NCBI GenBank assembly: GCA_041595375.1
Contig: JBFHKL010000048.1
Location: 1-19,561, forward strand
DNA: 19,561 bases
Direction of reading: 5' to 3'
Source: Saccharicrinis sp041595375
Lineage (GTDB): Bacteria; Bacteroidota; Bacteroidia; Bacteroidales; Marinilabiliaceae
Shown here: piece after piece, positions 16,119 through 19,561 of the stretch
Position numbering within the stretch: position 1 is the first letter of the stretch
How the letters are laid out: each line of letters starts with the position of its first letter
Program-made: the position numbers and the translations under genes
Notes under the pieces: generated by a model
The model's database searches: none
What the model saw: only the letters and a program-made list of their open reading frames with translations
Told to the model about the DNA's origin: nothing

Positions 16119-16699
16119 TCCACGTTGACAACTGTTGTTTTTGATATGGTGTCATGCCATCCTGATACATCTGATCCGAGAAAAGAGAGTGCCTCAAATG
16201 GAATAAAACGACATAACGAACGAAGAAGAACAACTCCAAAAGCAGGCTTATTCCCATTAACATCAACTACTTTTGTTTTCGTTATAAACTTAGCAACAGA
16301 TCGTCCTGTTAAGCTCTCTAAGGTGACAAAATAAATCATCCCTGCAATAAAATTAAAGAAAAAGCCCATCAGCCTGCTTCTTTCATCTAACAGATAAAGT
16401 GAGGACGGTGCTAAAATGGATAATACAATAGCTAAAAAAATACCAAAGCCAATGCTAAACAAAATAATAAACACAAGATCTAAGAGGTAATTGGCAAGCC
16501 GTTTATTTTGAGAAGCGATATTCCTTATCACCTTATTTTCCTGCTCTTTATTTTTCAACTCTTCATCTTCGTGATATGACGAACATTCATACTGAAAATC
16601 GGCTCGGGCTCCTGTTAAACTGCAAATGATTCCTTGTTGAGCATCAAAGCCTTTGTTTTTACATACTTTACAAAATTTTAATTGTTGTTCTCTTGTCAT
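16115..16699 (-). CDS. RDD-family membrane protein with N-terminal four-Cys module
   Basis: A 194-residue protein. The first 43 residues hold C10xxC13, C26 and C39 in the context FCKVCKNKGFD...GIICSLTG...F..EC, a small putative zinc-ribbon that I recall from many Bacteroidota membrane proteins. A charged linker (44-64) leads to the RDD domain, with RLANYLLD (67-74), membrane helices at about 70-98 and 108-128, a GRSVAKFITKTKVVD segment (132-146), the R-x-x-C-R-F-I-P-F-E block (160-169) and WHDTISKT (181-188). RDD proteins are poorly characterised; some are ion exchangers and many are simply membrane proteins. The gene lies 76 nt downstream of PPDK behind a strong terminator, so it needs its own promoter, which I could not identify. 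ATG at 16699. Its TAG stop overlaps the TAA of the convergent gene. Confidence 0.85.
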   Translation of the reverse strand: MTREQQLKFCKVCKNKGFDAQQGIICSLTGARADFQYECSSYHEDEELKNKEQENKVIRNIASQNKRLANYLLDLVFIILFSIGFGIFLAIVLSILAPSSLYLLDERSRLMGFFFNFIAGMIYFVTLESLTGRSVAKFITKTKVVDVNGNKPAFGVVLLRSLCRFIPFEALSFLGSDVSGWHDTISKTTVVNVD

Positions 16700-16722
16700 G
16701 ATTTTTCATTATAGTTTTCCGT

Positions 16723-16753
16723 AAAAAAAGCGAACCTGTTACTTCAGGTTCGC
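16723..16753 (-). terminator. Strong intrinsic terminator of ppdK
   Basis: GCGAACCTG (16730-16738) and CAGGTTCGC (16745-16753) form a perfect, GC-rich 9-bp stem with a 6-base loop. On the minus strand it is followed directly by seven T residues (16723-16729). It starts 22 nt past the PPDK stop. Confidence 0.93.
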
Positions 16754-16775
16754 CAAATATTACAATGATAATAAA

Positions 16776-19490
16776 TTAATTCTTCTTTTTAATATTGGCC
16801 TGAGCTGCAGCCACCCGAGCAATAGGCACTCTAAAAGGCGAACAAGACACATAATTCATTCCTACGGAGTCGCAAAACTCAACAGAACTGGGCTCCCCGC
16901 CATGCTCACCACAAATTCCCACTTTCAAATCCGGTTTCACCGAACGTCCTTTCTGCGTTCCCATTTCAACCAACTGCCCTACTCCTGTTTGATCCAGAAT
17001 TTGGAAAGGATCATTTTTCAGGATTCCTTTTTCAATATAAATGGGCAAGAACTTATTAGCATCATCGCGAGAATAACCAAAAGTCATTTGTGTAAGATCA
17101 TTTGTACCAAAGGAGAAGAAATCGGCCTCCTCAGCCACCAGATTAGCTGTTAAAGCAGCACGAGGAATCTCGATCATTGTACCTACCAAATAGTCCACTT
17201 TATCACCTCTTTCCTTAAAAATAAGTTCTGCAGTAGAACGGATAATACCAGCCTGCATCCTAAACTCTTCCACAGTACCTATTAACGGAACCATGATTTC
17301 GGGTTTGGTAATAATTCCTTTGGCTTTAAGGTTTAATGCTGCTTCAATAATCGCACGAGCCTGCATTTCTGTGATTTCAGGATATGTATTACCTAAACGG
17401 CATCCTCTGTGACCTAACATGGGGTTAAATTCCGAAAGATCTGAGACCTTAGTTTTCACATCTGCTAAACTAATACCCATTTCTTTGGCCATTTCCTGCT
17501 GAGCAGCCTCTGTATGCGGCACAAATTCATGCAATGGAGGATCCAACAATCGGATAGTCACGCCATACCCCTCCATGGTTTGTAAAATCTCTTCAAAATC
17601 ACCTCTCTGATAAGGTAATAGTTTATTCAAGGCAGCACGTCTTCCATCCTCATTAGACGAAAGAATCATTTCGCGCACGGTTTTAATTCTTTCTCCTTCA
17701 AAGAACATATGTTCAGTACGACATAATCCGATTCCCTGAGCACCAAATCCCAGTGCTGTTTTTGCATCTTTAGGAGTATCAGCATTTGTACGTACCGCCA
17801 TACGGGTATATTTAGAGGCAAAATCCATGATAGAACCGAAGTCTCCATCCAAATCAGGCTGTTTGGTTTTAACCCTACCTTCGTAAACTTTACCGGTAGA
17901 TCCATTTAAGGAAATCCAATCCCCCTCTTTATACACTTTACCTTCTATTCTCAATATCCTTTCCTTATAATCAATTTTTAATGCACCGGCACCTGAAACA
18001 CAGCATTTTCCCATACCCCGTGCTACCACTGCAGCATGAGAAGTCATACCTCCCCGAGCCGTTAAAATACCTTTAGCAAGCAACATACCTTCCAGATCTT
18101 CCGGTGATGTTTCTATACGCACCAGGATAGTATCTGCATACTTATTGGCCTCATCAGCAAAGAAAATGATCTGACCCGATGCAGCTCCCGGAGAAGCGGG
18201 CAATCCCTTTGCCAACTCATTGGCACTACCAATAGCATCCAAATCAAAAATAGGGTGTAATAACTCATCAAGTTTATTGGCCTCAATACGCATCAAAGCC
18301 GTTTTGTCATCAATAACTTTTTCTCTATATAAATCCATGGCTATTTTAACCATGGCAGCTCCTGTACGTTTACCATTACGTGTTTGCAATAACCAAAGCT
18401 TACCATCCTGAACAGTAAACTCAAGATCCTGCATATCCTTATAGTGCTTTTCTAATTTATTCTGAACAGCATCCAACTGTTTATACACAGCGGGCATCGC
18501 TTCCTCCAACGAAGGATACATCTCTACCCTATCTTGCTCAAGAACCCCCTGTAATTCAGCCCAGCGAAGAGAACCTTCTTTTGTAATTTGCTGAGGAGTT
18601 CGTATACCTGCCACTACATCTTCACCTTGGGCGTTTATTAAATATTCACCATTAAATACATTTTCGCCCGTAGCAGCATCTCTGGTAAAAGCCACTCCCG
18701 TAGCGGAGTTATCTCCCATATTACCAAATACCATAGCCTGCACATTAACAGCTGTACCCCATTCATCAGGAATACCTTCCATCCGACGATACAATATAGC
18801 CCTGTTATTATTCCAGCTATCAAAAACAGCCATCACAGCCCCCCAAAGCTGTTCCCACGAACTCTCAGGAAAATCAAAACCTGTTTGTTCCTTCACAGCA
18901 GCTTTAAATAAAGTAACCAATTTCTTTAAATCATCCACATCCAACTCTGTATCTAAATCCACCCCCCTAGTTTCCTTCACCTCTTCCATAATCCGTTCAA
19001 AAGGATCAATTTCCTCTTTCGATTCAGGCTTCATACCCAATACCACATCACCATACATTTGCACAAACCTACGATAAGAATCCCATGCAAAACGCTCATT
19101 ACCCGATTTAAGGGCAATACCCATCACTGAGTCATCATTCAATCCCAGATTAAGCACGGTATCCATCATGCCAGGCATAGAAGCACGTGCTCCTGAACGC
19201 ACGGAAACCAAAAGTGGGTTAACTTTATCTCCAAAAGAAGTTCCTGTTAAAGCTTCTATATTTTTAATAGCCGCTTCCACATCTGCTTTTAGCAAGTCAA
19301 CCACGGCATCCTTGCCTATTTTATTGTACTCTATACAAACATCTGTAGTAATGGTGAACCCTGGAGGAACAGGTACACCTATAAGATTCATTTCTGCCAG
19401 ATTTGCACCTTTACCTCCAAGAAGGTTTTTCATATCTGCCTTTCCTTCTGCTTGTCCATTTCCGAAGGTATAAACTCGTTTTACAGCCAT
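16776..19490 (-). CDS. ppdK: Pyruvate, phosphate dikinase
   Basis: PPDK reversibly converts pyruvate, ATP and phosphate to PEP, AMP and pyrophosphate. In Bacteroidota it serves glycolysis with PPi saving or gluconeogenesis. The 904-residue protein has the three expected domains. The N-terminal ATP-grasp part has GGKGANLAEM (26-35), a PVPPGFTITT segment and the SVRSGARASMPGMMDTVLNLG block. The central swivelling domain has GGMTSHAAVVARGMGKCCV with catalytic His485 and the neighbouring Thr483, the residue that PDRP-type regulators phosphorylate. The C-terminal PEP/pyruvate barrel has the GTNDLTQMTFGYSRDD block and CGEHGGEP with catalytic Cys860. Length is normal and no key residue is missing. 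ATG at 19490 begins MAVKRVYTFG, the usual start. No regulator gene (ppsR/PDRP) is in view. Transcription ends at the hairpin at 16723-16753. Confidence 0.98.
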   Translation of the reverse strand: MAVKRVYTFGNGQAEGKADMKNLLGGKGANLAEMNLIGVPVPPGFTITTDVCIEYNKIGKDAVVDLLKADVEAAIKNIEALTGTSFGDKVNPLLVSVRSGARASMPGMMDTVLNLGLNDDSVMGIALKSGNERFAWDSYRRFVQMYGDVVLGMKPESKEEIDPFERIMEEVKETRGVDLDTELDVDDLKKLVTLFKAAVKEQTGFDFPESSWEQLWGAVMAVFDSWNNNRAILYRRMEGIPDEWGTAVNVQAMVFGNMGDNSATGVAFTRDAATGENVFNGEYLINAQGEDVVAGIRTPQQITKEGSLRWAELQGVLEQDRVEMYPSLEEAMPAVYKQLDAVQNKLEKHYKDMQDLEFTVQDGKLWLLQTRNGKRTGAAMVKIAMDLYREKVIDDKTALMRIEANKLDELLHPIFDLDAIGSANELAKGLPASPGAASGQIIFFADEANKYADTILVRIETSPEDLEGMLLAKGILTARGGMTSHAAVVARGMGKCCVSGAGALKIDYKERILRIEGKVYKEGDWISLNGSTGKVYEGRVKTKQPDLDGDFGSIMDFASKYTRMAVRTNADTPKDAKTALGFGAQGIGLCRTEHMFFEGERIKTVREMILSSNEDGRRAALNKLLPYQRGDFEEILQTMEGYGVTIRLLDPPLHEFVPHTEAAQQEMAKEMGISLADVKTKVSDLSEFNPMLGHRGCRLGNTYPEITEMQARAIIEAALNLKAKGIITKPEIMVPLIGTVEEFRMQAGIIRSTAELIFKERGDKVDYLVGTMIEIPRAALTANLVAEEADFFSFGTNDLTQMTFGYSRDDANKFLPIYIEKGILKNDPFQILDQTGVGQLVEMGTQKGRSVKPDLKVGICGEHGGEPSSVEFCDSVGMNYVSCSPFRVPIARVAAAQANIKKKN

Positions 19491-19561
19491 AATTAAGGAA
19501 TTTTAAAAATTAGAAAATGTTGAATTTTGGGATCATTCATTTCACTGTGCTAATAAAGTAA
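19491..19561 (-). other. Upstream leader of ppdK
   Basis: The 71 bases upstream of PPDK to the window edge are AT-rich. I find no full match to TAnnTTTG or another known motif, so the promoter probably lies further out. Confidence 0.4.

Noticed and set aside
19168..19473. Plus-strand open frame of 101 codons inside ppdK
   Set aside because: It lies wholly antisense to the well-conserved ATP-grasp domain of PPDK and resembles no known protein.
1..19561. Mobile element, CRISPR array, defence or secretion island
   Set aside because: No transposase, integrase, terminal repeats, spacer-repeat arrays, tRNA insertion site or change of codon use was seen. Nearly all genes are housekeeping or common Bacteroidota families.

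Overview
The window looks like an ordinary, mostly chromosomal segment of a low-GC member of the Bacteroidota. A marine or anaerobic relative of the Bacteroidales/Marinilabiliales is my guess, made without any database search. Four things point there: a C-terminal type IX secretion (T9SS) sorting domain on a secreted nuclease, a periplasmic-propeller/Y_Y_Y histidine kinase, matches to the Bacteroidota -7 promoter element TAnnTTTG instead of sigma-70 boxes, and the lack of strong Shine-Dalgarno sequences.

Layout. Bases 1-2643 read rightward: the end of an unidentified short protein, a DUF1080-type lipoprotein 5 nt downstream of it, then thiL (thiamine-phosphate kinase) and ruvA (Holliday-junction helicase subunit). 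An EamA-type permease (2825-3724) follows with its own promoter and terminator. Bases 3956-10767 read leftward: mutS2, a small His-rich NicO/UreH-like membrane protein, and a very large sensor histidine kinase. Spacing suggests the last two form one transcript. Divergent from mutS2, a receiver-plus-SpoIIE/PP2C phosphatase (10869-12056) reads rightward. It converges on a secreted endonuclease I (12117-14027, minus strand), and a strong hairpin terminator separates the two. A 615-base AT-rich gap follows, then an unrecognised 491-residue helical protein (14643-16118, plus). That gene overlaps by its stop codon the convergent gene of an RDD-family membrane protein (16115-16699, minus). The window ends with pyruvate phosphate dikinase (16776-19490, minus), which has a textbook intrinsic terminator.

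How the genes fit together. Most are housekeeping or stand-alone functions: cofactor synthesis, recombination, ribosome rescue or recombination control by MutS2, and central carbon flux through PPDK. The signalling pieces are a propeller histidine kinase with no receiver or DNA-binding domain of its own and a REC-phosphatase about 3.5 kb away on the other strand. They could be partners, but nothing in the sequence proves it. I saw no mobile element, CRISPR array, rRNA, tRNA or prophage. The least explained items are the 491-residue protein with an inverted repeat lying over its likely promoter, the His-rich transporter-kinase pair, and the multidomain secreted nuclease. I did not find a convincing new multi-gene system.
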